Made by a program: the position numbers and the translations under genes
Shown: in pieces, positions 1 to 5,829 of the stretch
Layout: the number at the start of each line of letters is the position of its first letter
Position numbering within the stretch: the stretch's first letter is position 1
NCBI GenBank assembly: GCA_946626265.1
Contig: CAMOUE010000075.1
Coordinates: forward strand, 1 to 9,539
Length of the DNA: 9,539 nt
Origin: an uncultured Eggerthellaceae bacterium
GTDB lineage: Bacteria > Actinomycetota > Coriobacteriia > Coriobacteriales > Eggerthellaceae
Reading direction: 5' to 3'
The notes under the pieces: model-generated
The model's input: only the letters and a program-made list of their open reading frames with translations
Told to the model about the DNA's origin: nothing
Databases searched by the model: none

Positions 1-466
1 GCGAGATGGCGAACACGATGCCGAGCCAGCGCTTATGCAGCGCCTGCTCGATGTAGTAGGCCGGACCGCCGCGGAACTCGCCCTTTTCGCCGCGCACTTT
101 CCAGATCTGGGCGAGCGTCGACTCGACGAACGCCGAGGCGCCGTTGATGAGCGCCATGATCCACATCCAGAAAACGGCACCCGGGCCGCCGACGGCGATG
201 GCCGTCGCCACGCCGGCGATGTTGCCCGTGCCGACGCGACTCGCGGTCGACACCATCATGGCCTGGAACGACGAAACGCTCTTGCCGCCTTCGACATGTT
301 TCTTCTCGGTGATGGCCTTGAACATGTCCTTGATGTGGGTGAACTGCACGCCCTTGGTGCGGATGGTGAAATAAACGCCAGCCGCGATGAGCAGGAACAC
401 CAGGAAGTACGTGTACATATAGGTATCGATTGTGTCGGTAATCGATACAAGCGCATCCATATCCAT
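1..466 (-). CDS. Sodium:alanine/glycine symporter (AGCS/AlsT family), N-terminal fragment
   Basis: This is the 5' end of a minus-strand gene cut by the left edge; about 155 codons are present of a family usually 450-550 residues long. Family members import alanine or glycine (some glutamine) with Na+ across the cytoplasmic membrane. The translation starts MDMDALVSITDTIDTYMYTY, followed by a hydrophobic helix at about residues 20-35. The AGCS signature follows at about 73-102, with STASRVGTGNIAG at 73-85 and GGPGAVFWMW at 93-102, and then FVESTLAQ and FRGGPAYYIE. The ATG at 464-466 is chosen because AAAGAGGC (plus-strand 473-480) lies 6 nt upstream and a TATAAT promoter lies just beyond it. 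The gene is divergent from the flavodiiron gene. The substrate cannot be told from this fragment. Family assignment is secure; alanine preference is inferred from family annotation only. Confidence 0.93.
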   Translation of the reverse strand, partial: MDMDALVSITDTIDTYMYTYFLVFLLIAAGVYFTIRTKGVQFTHIKDMFKAITEKKHVEGGKSVSSFQAMMVSTASRVGTGNIAGVATAIAVGGPGAVFWMWIMALINGASAFVESTLAQIWKVRGEKGEFRGGPAYYIEQALHKRWLGIVFAIS

Positions 467-488
467 TGATTTGCCTCTTTCTCTCGAT

Positions 489-517
489 AAATGGGAATTA
501 TACAGTTATTCCCATTT
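489..517. promoter_or_regulatory. Inverted repeat overlapping the symporter promoter (putative operator)
   Basis: AAATGGGAAT at 489-498 is exactly repeated in inverted form as ATTCCCATTT at 508-517, with a 9-bp spacer. It covers the -10 box, part of the spacer and the expected start site of the minus-strand promoter. Perfect 10-bp dyad symmetry with half-site centres about 19 bp apart suits a dimeric repressor. The regulator is not identifiable here. The repeat is seen directly; operator function is an inference. Confidence 0.5.
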
Positions 518-526
518 TCCTAGCAA
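497..526 (-). promoter_or_regulatory. Sigma-70-like promoter for the AGCS symporter gene
   Basis: Read on the minus strand, a perfect -10 box TATAAT occupies 497-502 and TTGCTA (four of six matches to TTGACA) occupies 521-526, with an 18-bp spacer. Transcription would start near 490, giving a leader of about 25 nt that carries the ribosome binding site at 473-480. The surrounding AT-rich patch stands out against the GC-rich genes. The promoter is assigned by motif only. Confidence 0.65.
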
Positions 527-550
527 AATAGTCGGTGAAATCGGCGAGCG

Positions 551-597
551 CTTCGCGTTTCCCGCGCGCCTCGTGTCTCCCGCGCGCTTCGCGTCCC
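551..597. repeat. Imperfect 18-bp tandem repeat, about 2.6 copies
   Basis: Three consecutive units occupy 551-568 (CTTCGCGTTTCCCGCGCG), 569-586 (CCTCGTGTCTCCCGCGCG) and 587-597 (partial, CTTCGCGTCCC). The first two differ at three positions. The repeat lies in the non-coding gap between the symporter and flavodiiron genes, upstream of the likely flavodiiron promoter. It could be slippage-derived sequence or a set of binding sites; nothing further can be said from the sequence. Confidence 0.55.
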
Positions 598-664
598 TTG
601 GGTATCCGCCGGGCCGTCACAGAACTGAAACCGGCTAGAAGCCCCCTGTTGCTTCGTTCTCGCG

Positions 665-670
665 TACAAT
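665..670 (+). promoter_or_regulatory. Candidate -10 box upstream of the flavodiiron gene
   Basis: TACAAT matches five of six positions of the -10 consensus and lies 35 bp upstream of the chosen start codon, which would give a leader of about 30 nt. No convincing -35 hexamer is found at 16-18 bp: the stretch there is C-rich. It is the best candidate in the gap but is not strong. Confidence 0.3.
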
Positions 671-705
671 GTCAAGCAAACTCGTTGAGGACGAAAGGAT
701 TGGCC

Positions 706-1872
706 ATGAACATTTCCGATTCCATTACATATGTAGGCGTCAACGACCACGACATCGACCTGTTCGAGGGTCAGTACATCGTGCCGAACGGCATGGCGTA
801 CAACTCGTACGTGGTGCGCGGGGGGACGGGCGCCGACGCGAAGGTCGCCGTTATGGACTCCGTCGACGAGCGCTTCGGCAGCGAATGGCTCGGCAACATC
901 GCGGGCGCGCTCGATGGGAAAGAGCCCGACTACCTGGTCGTGCAGCACATGGAGCCCGACCATTCCGCGAACATCACGCGCTTCATGGAGGCGTACCCGT
1001 CCGCACAGGTCGTAGCCTCCGCGAAGGCGTTCGACATGATGGAGCGCTTCTACGGCGAAAACTACGAGGATCGGCGCGTCATCGTGAAAGAGGGAAGCGA
1101 GCTCGATTTGGGAGGCCGCATCCTGCGCTTCATCGCCGCTCCCATGGTGCACTGGCCCGAGGTCATCATGACGCACGATGCCACCGACAAGGTCCTGTTC
1201 ACGGCTGATGCGTTCGGCAAGTTCGGAGCGCTCGACGTCGACGAGGACTGGGCTTGCGAGGCGCGCCGCTACTATTTCGGCATCGTGGGCAAGTTCGGCA
1301 AACAGGTTCAAGGCGTGCTCAAGAAGGCCGAGGCGCTCGACATCGCGACGATCTGTCCGCTCCACGGTCCGGTGCTTTCCGAGGATCTCGGGTACTACTT
1401 GGGCCTCTACAAGACGTGGGCGGCTTACGGGGTCGAGACCGAGGGGGTGTGCATCGCCTATTGCTCGATCTACGGCCATACGAAGGAGGCCGCCGAGCTG
1501 CTCGCCCGCGAGCTCGAGGCGGCTGGCTGCCCGAAGGTTGCCATAACCGACCTGGCACGCGACGACATGGCCGAAGCGGTCGAGGATGCGTTCCGCTACG
1601 GTACGCTCGTGTGCGCCAGCCCCACCTACAACGCCGACATGTTCCCGTTCATGAAGACGTTCCTCGATCACCTTGCCGACCACGCTTATCAGAACCGTCG
1701 CGTCGCGCTCATCGAGAACGGCACGTGGGCGCCGGCGGCGCTGCGCTCCATGAAGGCGAAATTCGAGGGCATGAAGGGCATCGAGCTCGTCGACCTCGAG
1801 GTTTCCATCAAGAGTTCGCTCGATGCCGAAACGCGCGCGCAGATCAAGCAGCTTGCCGAATTGCTCGCATAA
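706..1872 (+). CDS. fprA: FprA-type flavodiiron protein (O2/NO reductase)
   Basis: This is a 388-residue cytoplasmic enzyme that reduces O2 to water and/or NO to N2O at a non-heme diiron site, using electrons passed through FMN. The metallo-beta-lactamase-like domain (about 1-240) carries the full ligand set: H81, E83, D85 and H86 in HMEPDH, then H149 (HWPE), D168 (TADAFG) and H220 (CPLHGP). The flavodoxin domain (about 246-388) shows the FMN phosphate loop YCSIYGHT at 252-259 and the second FMN loop SPTYNADMFP from 305. Length is that of a two-domain member; no fused rubredoxin or flavin reductase domain is present, so a separate donor is needed. The frame is open upstream to 535, but ATG 706 is preferred: AAAGGAT at 694-700 sits 5 nt before it and the protein begins where family members do. 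It heads the rightward gene row next to hydrogenase maturation genes. O2 versus NO preference cannot be read from sequence. Confidence 0.95.
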   Translation: MNISDSITYVGVNDHDIDLFEGQYIVPNGMAYNSYVVRGGTGADAKVAVMDSVDERFGSEWLGNIAGALDGKEPDYLVVQHMEPDHSANITRFMEAYPSAQVVASAKAFDMMERFYGENYEDRRVIVKEGSELDLGGRILRFIAAPMVHWPEVIMTHDATDKVLFTADAFGKFGALDVDEDWACEARRYYFGIVGKFGKQVQGVLKKAEALDIATICPLHGPVLSEDLGYYLGLYKTWAAYGVETEGVCIAYCSIYGHTKEAAELLARELEAAGCPKVAITDLARDDMAEAVEDAFRYGTLVCASPTYNADMFPFMKTFLDHLADHAYQNRRVALIENGTWAPAALRSMKAKFEGMKGIELVDLEVSIKSSLDAETRAQIKQLAELLA

Positions 1873-1884
1873 CGATTCGAAAAA

Positions 1885-1936
1885 GCGCGGGTGGGCCGGC
1901 GGTCCGGGGCGACTCGGGGCGGCCGGGCACCCGCGC
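1885..1936. other. GC-rich stem-loop in the fprA-hypF gap
   Basis: GCGCGGGTG at 1885-1893 pairs perfectly with CACCCGCGC at 1928-1936. After a GGG bulge (1925-1927) the stem continues with GGCCG at 1894-1898 against CGGCC at 1920-1924, giving about 14 pairs and a loop near 21 nt. On the plus strand no U-run follows (CCATATC). On the minus strand the stem is followed by TTTTT (complement of 1880-1884), the layout of an intrinsic terminator facing leftward. It could also act as an RNA processing or attenuation structure between the two genes. Role uncertain. Confidence 0.4.
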
Positions 1937-1962
1937 CCATATCATTTGGAAGGGAAGTGCCC

Positions 1963-4356
1963 ATGATCGAGGCGCTCGACATACGCGTCCGCGGAATCGT
2001 GCAGGGCGTCGGCTTCCGGCCGTTCGTGTACCGGCTGGCGCGACGCTACATCATCAACGGCTGGGTCCTCAACGACCTCGACGGCGTGTTCATCCACGCC
2101 GAAGGCGAGACGAAGCTGCTCGACGAGTTCGTCACCGAACTCCACATGGATCCGCCGCAGGCGGCCAAGATCACGGAAGTCGAGCTGAGGGAGGTTCCGC
2201 TCCAGGACTGCACGCGGTTCGAGATCCGCGAATCGAAGGCGGACGAATCCGACGAGGGTACGCTCGTGTCGGCGGATTTGGCGACCTGCGACGATTGCCT
2301 GCAAGAGCTGTTCGATCCGGGCGATCGCCGGTACCGCTACCCGTTCATAAACTGCACGAACTGCGGCCCGCGCTTCACGATCATCGACTCGCTGCCCTAC
2401 GACAGGCCTGCCACGTCGATGGCGTCGTTCGCGATGTGCCCCGATTGCGCACGCGAGTACGCCGACCCGGGCGACCGGCGCTTCCACGCCCAGCCCGACG
2501 CCTGCTTCGAATGCGGCCCGTCGCTGAGCTTCGCGGATACCGCAGCAGGCGCAGACGTGACCTGGGCGCATGGCAGGGAAGAGTCCGACGCGATCCTGGA
2601 ACGCGCCGTCGACGTGCTGGCGCGCGGGGGAATCCTTGCCGTCAAGGGGCTCGGCGGCTTTCATCTCGCATGCGACGCGTCCGACCCCGAAGCCCTCGAA
2701 CGCCTGCGCAGCCGCAAGAAGCGCGATGGCAAGGCGTTCGCGGTAATGGTCGCCACGGTCGACGATGCGCGTGCCGCATGCTCCGTTTCCGCTGCGGAAG
2801 AATCGCTGCTGAAGTCTCCGGCTCGTCCGATCGTCCTGCTCAGGAAGCGTGCCGATGTTCGCTTGGCCGACGGTCTGGCCGACAGGCTTCCCGAACTGGG
2901 CGTTATGCTTCCCGCTACGCCCGTGCAGCATCTGCTCCTTCACGATTTCCGCGAGAGGACGGGTCGCTCGATGCTCGTGATGACCTCTGGCAACATTCAC
3001 GACGAACCAATCGTGACCGATGACGCAGAAGCCCTCGCGAAGCTCGGAGCCATCGCCGATGCGGTGCTGGGCAACGACAGGCCCATCCTTTCGCGCTACG
3101 ACGATTCGGTCGTGCGCGTTGTCGATCTCGGCGGGACGAACCGCTATGGCGAGCCGAACGAGGCCATGCAGTGCATCCGCCGGGCGCGCGGGTTTGCTCC
3201 CGTGCCGCTCGCGCTTGGCGACGAGAAGGCGCCCGCGGTGTTCGCGGCGGGTTCCGAACAGAAGTCCACGTTCACGTTCGCGCAGGCGGGCGAGGCGTTC
3301 GTGTCGCAGCATATCGGCGATCTCGAGGATGCCGACGTCTACGATGCGTGGCTCGAGTCGAAGGCGCGCTTCGAGAAGCTGTTCGGGGTTCGGCCGCGCA
3401 TGTTCGCCTGCGATGCGCATCCCGAGTACCTGGCGTCGAAGTGGGCGCGCGACGAGGCATCCCGCACGGGCCTGCCCCTGACGGAGGTCCAGCACCATCA
3501 CGCGCATATCGCCTCCGTGCTCGGAGAGCACGGTTTGTTCGGCCCGTGCTGCGGCATTGCGTTCGACGGTACGGGCTTCGGCGCCGACGGGGCGATATGG
3601 GGCGGCGAGGTTCTCATCGCGAACCAGGCCGATTACGAGCGGTTCGCCAACCTGACGTACGTGCCCATGCCGGGCGGCGCCGCGGCGGTCAAGCATCCGC
3701 TTCGGATGGCCTACGGCGTTCTCTGGGCGTTCGATTTGCTCGACCACCCTGCGGCCGCAGGGCTGCTCGGGGCGCTTGGCGAGCAGGCGGGCGTTTGCGA
3801 GCGCATGATAGAGGGCGGTCTCAACACGCCCTACACCTCTTCCGTCGGCCGTCTGTTCGACGCCGTGAGCGCGCTCGCGGGGGTTTGCGCCGAGCCGACG
3901 TACGAAGGCGAGGCGGCGATCCTGCTCGATGCCGCGCGCGTCGAAGGGTCCGTCTCGGAAGACGACGCCGCGCGATACGCGTTCGCGGTCACGAAGAACG
4001 CGGCGTTGCCGACGAGCACGGCGCACGACACGTCGGTCGTGCTCATCGATGCCGCACCTACCGTGAAGGCGGTGCTCGACGATATCGTTGCAGGCGTTTC
4101 TGCGGGCGAGATCTCCCTGCGCTTCCACGATGCGGTCGTCGGCGCCGTCGTGATGGCGGCAGAGCTCGTGCGCGCCATGTACGACATCTCGCTCGTCGTC
4201 CTATCGGGCGGCGTGTTCATGAACCGCTTCGTCGTGGAGAATGCCGCGCGCCGCCTCGAGGAATCCGGGTTCACGGTCGCGCTCAACGCGAGCTTGCCGC
4301 CGAACGACGGATGCATATCGTATGGGCAAGCCGTCGTCGCTTGCGCGTCGCGCTAA
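1963..4356 (+). CDS. hypF: HypF, carbamoyltransferase of [NiFe]-hydrogenase maturation
   Basis: This 797-residue cytoplasmic protein converts carbamoyl phosphate and ATP into a carbamoyl adenylate and transfers the carbamoyl group to the C-terminal cysteine of HypE, the first step toward the CN ligands of the NiFe site. All family domains are present in order. The acylphosphatase domain (about 1-95) has VQGVGFRPF with R19 and N37 at the catalytic spacing. The zinc-finger pair has C109/C112, C131/C134, C159/C162 and C181/C184, the exact CX2C-18-CX2C-24-CX2C-18-CX2C family pattern. The YrdC/Sua5-like domain (about 205-400) has KGLGGFHLACDA and MTSGN. The Kae1-like domain (about 415-797) has QHHHAH at 510-515, FDGTGFG and LSGGVFMN at 747-754. 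Length is slightly above the usual 750 or so. GGAAGGGA at 1948-1955, 7 nt before ATG 1963, decides the start. It is followed by hypC and hypD, but its acceptor partner hypE is not in the window. Confidence 0.97.
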   Translation: MIEALDIRVRGIVQGVGFRPFVYRLARRYIINGWVLNDLDGVFIHAEGETKLLDEFVTELHMDPPQAAKITEVELREVPLQDCTRFEIRESKADESDEGTLVSADLATCDDCLQELFDPGDRRYRYPFINCTNCGPRFTIIDSLPYDRPATSMASFAMCPDCAREYADPGDRRFHAQPDACFECGPSLSFADTAAGADVTWAHGREESDAILERAVDVLARGGILAVKGLGGFHLACDASDPEALERLRSRKKRDGKAFAVMVATVDDARAACSVSAAEESLLKSPARPIVLLRKRADVRLADGLADRLPELGVMLPATPVQHLLLHDFRERTGRSMLVMTSGNIHDEPIVTDDAEALAKLGAIADAVLGNDRPILSRYDDSVVRVVDLGGTNRYGEPNEAMQCIRRARGFAPVPLALGDEKAPAVFAAGSEQKSTFTFAQAGEAFVSQHIGDLEDADVYDAWLESKARFEKLFGVRPRMFACDAHPEYLASKWARDEASRTGLPLTEVQHHHAHIASVLGEHGLFGPCCGIAFDGTGFGADGAIWGGEVLIANQADYERFANLTYVPMPGGAAAVKHPLRMAYGVLWAFDLLDHPAAAGLLGALGEQAGVCERMIEGGLNTPYTSSVGRLFDAVSALAGVCAEPTYEGEAAILLDAARVEGSVSEDDAARYAFAVTKNAALPTSTAHDTSVVLIDAAPTVKAVLDDIVAGVSAGEISLRFHDAVVGAVVMAAELVRAMYDISLVVLSGGVFMNRFVVENAARRLEESGFTVALNASLPPNDGCISYGQAVVACASR

Positions 4357-4391
4357 AATGTGTAAAAAGGGTCTGACCCTTTTTACACATT
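4357..4391. repeat. Perfect 35-bp palindrome between hypF and hypC (REP-like element or bidirectional terminator/attenuator)
   Basis: AATGTGTAAAAAGGGTC at 4357-4373 is followed by one base (T4374) and its exact reverse complement GACCCTTTTTACACATT at 4375-4391. It begins on the base after the hypF stop codon and ends 2 nt before the hypC ribosome binding site (GAGGGAGG, 4394-4401). The GC core GGGTC/GACCC flanked by A5 and T5 runs gives a short hairpin with a U-run on either strand, as in a bidirectional intrinsic terminator. The AAAAGGGTC...GACCCTTTT layout also resembles intergenic REP-type palindromes mobilised by IS200-like (RAYT) transposases; that resemblance is from memory and no such transposase is present here. 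Symmetry is certain; function is inferred. Confidence 0.85.
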
Positions 4392-4409
4392 CCGAGGGAG
4401 GAACACGCT

Positions 4410-4673
4410 ATGTGCTTGGCAGTGCCAATGAAGATAACGCAGATAAAGGATGACGGGATGGCGACTGTCACGGCCATGGGCGCCGTGCGCGACATCGCGC
4501 TCGACCTCACGCCCCAGGCCGAGGTGGGCGACTTCGTGCTCGTCCATGCCGGCTTCGCCATTGAGGTCGTCGATGCCCAGTATGCCGAGGAAACGCTCGA
4601 CCTGATCAAAGACATGGCCGACATGCTCGACGACCCGCTGCTCAACCCCGCCGCGGAAGGCGCGATGGCGTAA
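4410..4673 (+). CDS. hypC: HypC, [NiFe]-hydrogenase maturation chaperone
   Basis: This is an 87-residue HypC/HybG/HupF-family protein that binds HypD, carries the Fe(CN)2CO unit and delivers it to the hydrogenase large-subunit precursor. It starts MCLAVPMKI; Cys2, exposed after removal of the initiator Met, is the essential iron-binding residue of the family. The small OB-fold core follows with GAVRDIALDL and VGDFVLVHAGFAIEVVD. The C-terminal helix (about 58-75) and a short tail give a normal family length. GAGGGAGG at 4394-4401 lies 8 nt before the ATG. It is separated from hypF by the perfect palindrome and overlaps hypD by one base (TAATG), which points to translational coupling of the two partner proteins. 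Which hydrogenase it serves cannot be told from this window. Confidence 0.96.
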   Translation: MCLAVPMKITQIKDDGMATVTAMGAVRDIALDLTPQAEVGDFVLVHAGFAIEVVDAQYAEETLDLIKDMADMLDDPLLNPAAEGAMA

Positions 4674-5770
4674 TGGCGATCGATCTGACGGCCGAGCTGG
4701 CCAAATTCAAGGACCCGAAACTCGCCCGCGAACTCGTGCGCGCATGCGCCATGTTCGCCCCCGAAGGCGGCGCGACGCTCATGGAGGTGTGCGGCACGCA
4801 CACGGTGTCCATTGCCCGCAACGGCATTCGTGACCTCATGCCCGAAGGCACGCGCCTCGCGAGCGGGCCGGGATGCCCGGTGTGCGTCACGTCGAACCGC
4901 GACATCGACACCGTCATCGCCCTCGCGCGCGTGCCCGAGGTGACCATCGCCACGTTCGGCGACATGACGCGCGTGCCTGGATCGACGTCGAGCCTGCTCG
5001 CCGAGCAGGCAGCGGGCCGCAACATAGAAATCGTCTACTCGCCGCTCGACGCCATCGCGTTCGCCCAGGCGAATCCCGACCGCCAGGTCGTGTTCGTCGG
5101 TGTCGGCTTCGAGACGACGACGCCGCTCGTGGCGCGTGCCGTGAAGCGCGCGGCCGATCTCGGCCTCGAGAACTTCAGCATTTTCGCCGCCCACAAGAAC
5201 ATGCCCAACGCGCTCGAGGCGATCATCGCCGACCCGCAGCTCAAGATCGACGCGCTCATCCTGCCGGGCCACGTGAGCACGATCATCGGCTCGGAGCCGT
5301 ACCGCTTCATCGCCGAAAAATACGGAGTTCCCGGAGTGATCACGGGTTTCGAACCCGTCGACGTGCTTCAGGGCATCGCCATGATCATGCGTCAGCTGCA
5401 CGAAGGCCGGGCGGAAATCGAGATCGCCTACGCCCGCGGCGTCATGCCGCAGGGCAACCCGAACGCGATCGCGGCGATCGAGGAAGTGTTCGACACGTGC
5501 ACGGCCACCTGGCGCGGACTGGGTGACATCCCGGAAAGCGGCTATCGGCTCAAGGACGCCTACGCGGAATTCGACGCCGTCAAGCGATTCCAGCCGGAAG
5601 TCGAGCCCACGATCGAGCCGAAGGGCTGCCGATGCGGAGACGTGCTGCGCGGCATTATGGCGCCGAGTGCCTGCCCGCTGTTCCGCAAGGTCTGCACGCC
5701 CGAGAACCCGGTCGGTCCCTGCATGGTCTCGAGCGAGGGCAGCTGCGCCGCATATTACCGCTACTACTAG
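4673..5770 (+). CDS. hypD: HypD, [NiFe]-hydrogenase maturation iron-sulfur scaffold
   Basis: This is a 365-residue cytoplasmic [4Fe-4S] protein that with HypC forms the scaffold on which Fe(CN)2CO is built, taking the CN groups from HypE. Hallmarks run in order: EVCGTHT with C40; GPGCPVCVT with C68 and C71 (equivalents of E. coli C41, C69 and C72); TFGDMTRVPGS; GFETTTP; and LPGHVSTIIGSEPY. The C-terminal cluster region is cysteine-rich, with GCRCGD, ACPLF, VCTPENP, GPCMVS and GSC near the end. Length is close to E. coli HypD (about 373). ATG 4673 shares its A with the hypC stop codon, and GGAAGG at 4655-4660 inside hypC is a weak upstream ribosome site, so coupling to hypC translation is likely. 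hypE normally follows or lies near this gene; here the next gene is cydA. Confidence 0.97.
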   Translation: MAIDLTAELAKFKDPKLARELVRACAMFAPEGGATLMEVCGTHTVSIARNGIRDLMPEGTRLASGPGCPVCVTSNRDIDTVIALARVPEVTIATFGDMTRVPGSTSSLLAEQAAGRNIEIVYSPLDAIAFAQANPDRQVVFVGVGFETTTPLVARAVKRAADLGLENFSIFAAHKNMPNALEAIIADPQLKIDALILPGHVSTIIGSEPYRFIAEKYGVPGVITGFEPVDVLQGIAMIMRQLHEGRAEIEIAYARGVMPQGNPNAIAAIEEVFDTCTATWRGLGDIPESGYRLKDAYAEFDAVKRFQPEVEPTIEPKGCRCGDVLRGIMAPSACPLFRKVCTPENPVGPCMVSSEGSCAAYYRYY

Positions 5771-5790
5771 AGTGCACACTGGCTCCAGCA

Positions 5791-5799
5791 TGGTAGAAT
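5791..5799 (+). promoter_or_regulatory. Candidate extended -10 promoter element before cydA
   Basis: TGGTAGAAT contains a TGn extension and the -10-like hexamer TAGAAT (5794-5799), 31 bp upstream of the cydA start. No good -35 is seen; the bases 16-17 bp upstream fall in AGTGCACACT at 5771-5780. A start near 5806 would leave a leader of about 24 nt carrying the cydA ribosome site. A small hairpin (TCTCC 5799-5803 with GGAGA 5809-5813) sits in between. Motif evidence only; it would let cydAB be transcribed separately from hypCD. Confidence 0.35.
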
Positions 5800-5815
5800 C
5801 TCCGCAAGGGAGAAT

Positions 5816-5824
5816 AAGGAGGTG
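5816..5824 (+). promoter_or_regulatory. Strong Shine-Dalgarno of cydA
   Basis: AAGGAGGTG is a full-length match to the anti-Shine-Dalgarno sequence, the strongest ribosome site in the window. Its distance to ATG 5830 is 5-7 nt depending on the base counted. It decides the cydA start in favour of ATG 5830 over the adjacent in-frame GTG 5827. Confidence 0.8.
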
Positions 5825-5829
5825 CGGTG

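Noticed and set aside
535..705. Extended N-terminus for the flavodiiron protein
   Set aside because: The frame is open but runs through the tandem repeat and a candidate promoter. The residues are Arg/Ser-rich and unlike the family, while ATG 706 has a well-placed ribosome site.
706..1470. Metallo-beta-lactamase antibiotic resistance enzyme
   Set aside because: The fold is shared, but the HxExDH ligand set and the fused flavodoxin domain identify a flavodiiron protein.
520..1683. Minus-strand open frame (387 codons) opposite the flavodiiron gene
   Set aside because: Antisense to a protein with all diiron and FMN motifs; the apparent RETR/GARE repeat in it simply translates the 18-bp DNA tandem repeat.
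2575..3170. Separate Sua5/YrdC tRNA-modification gene, with a TsaD-like gene after it
   Set aside because: Both are domains of one continuous HypF reading frame with the acylphosphatase and zinc-finger domains in front.
1942..4128. Very long minus-strand open frame (728 codons) opposite hypF
   Set aside because: It lies wholly antisense to a HypF with every domain intact. Its translation is Arg/His/Glu/Val-rich low-complexity sequence typical of the antisense frames of GC-rich genes, and it shows no domain.
4241..4453. Small plus-strand open frame reading through the palindrome (MCKKGLTLFTH segment)
   Set aside because: It overlaps the end of hypF and the start of hypC in another frame, and its middle is just the palindrome translated.
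4283..5791. Minus-strand open frame (502 codons) opposite hypC and hypD
   Set aside because: It crosses two genuine genes and the palindrome, and its composition is that of a GC-codon shadow.
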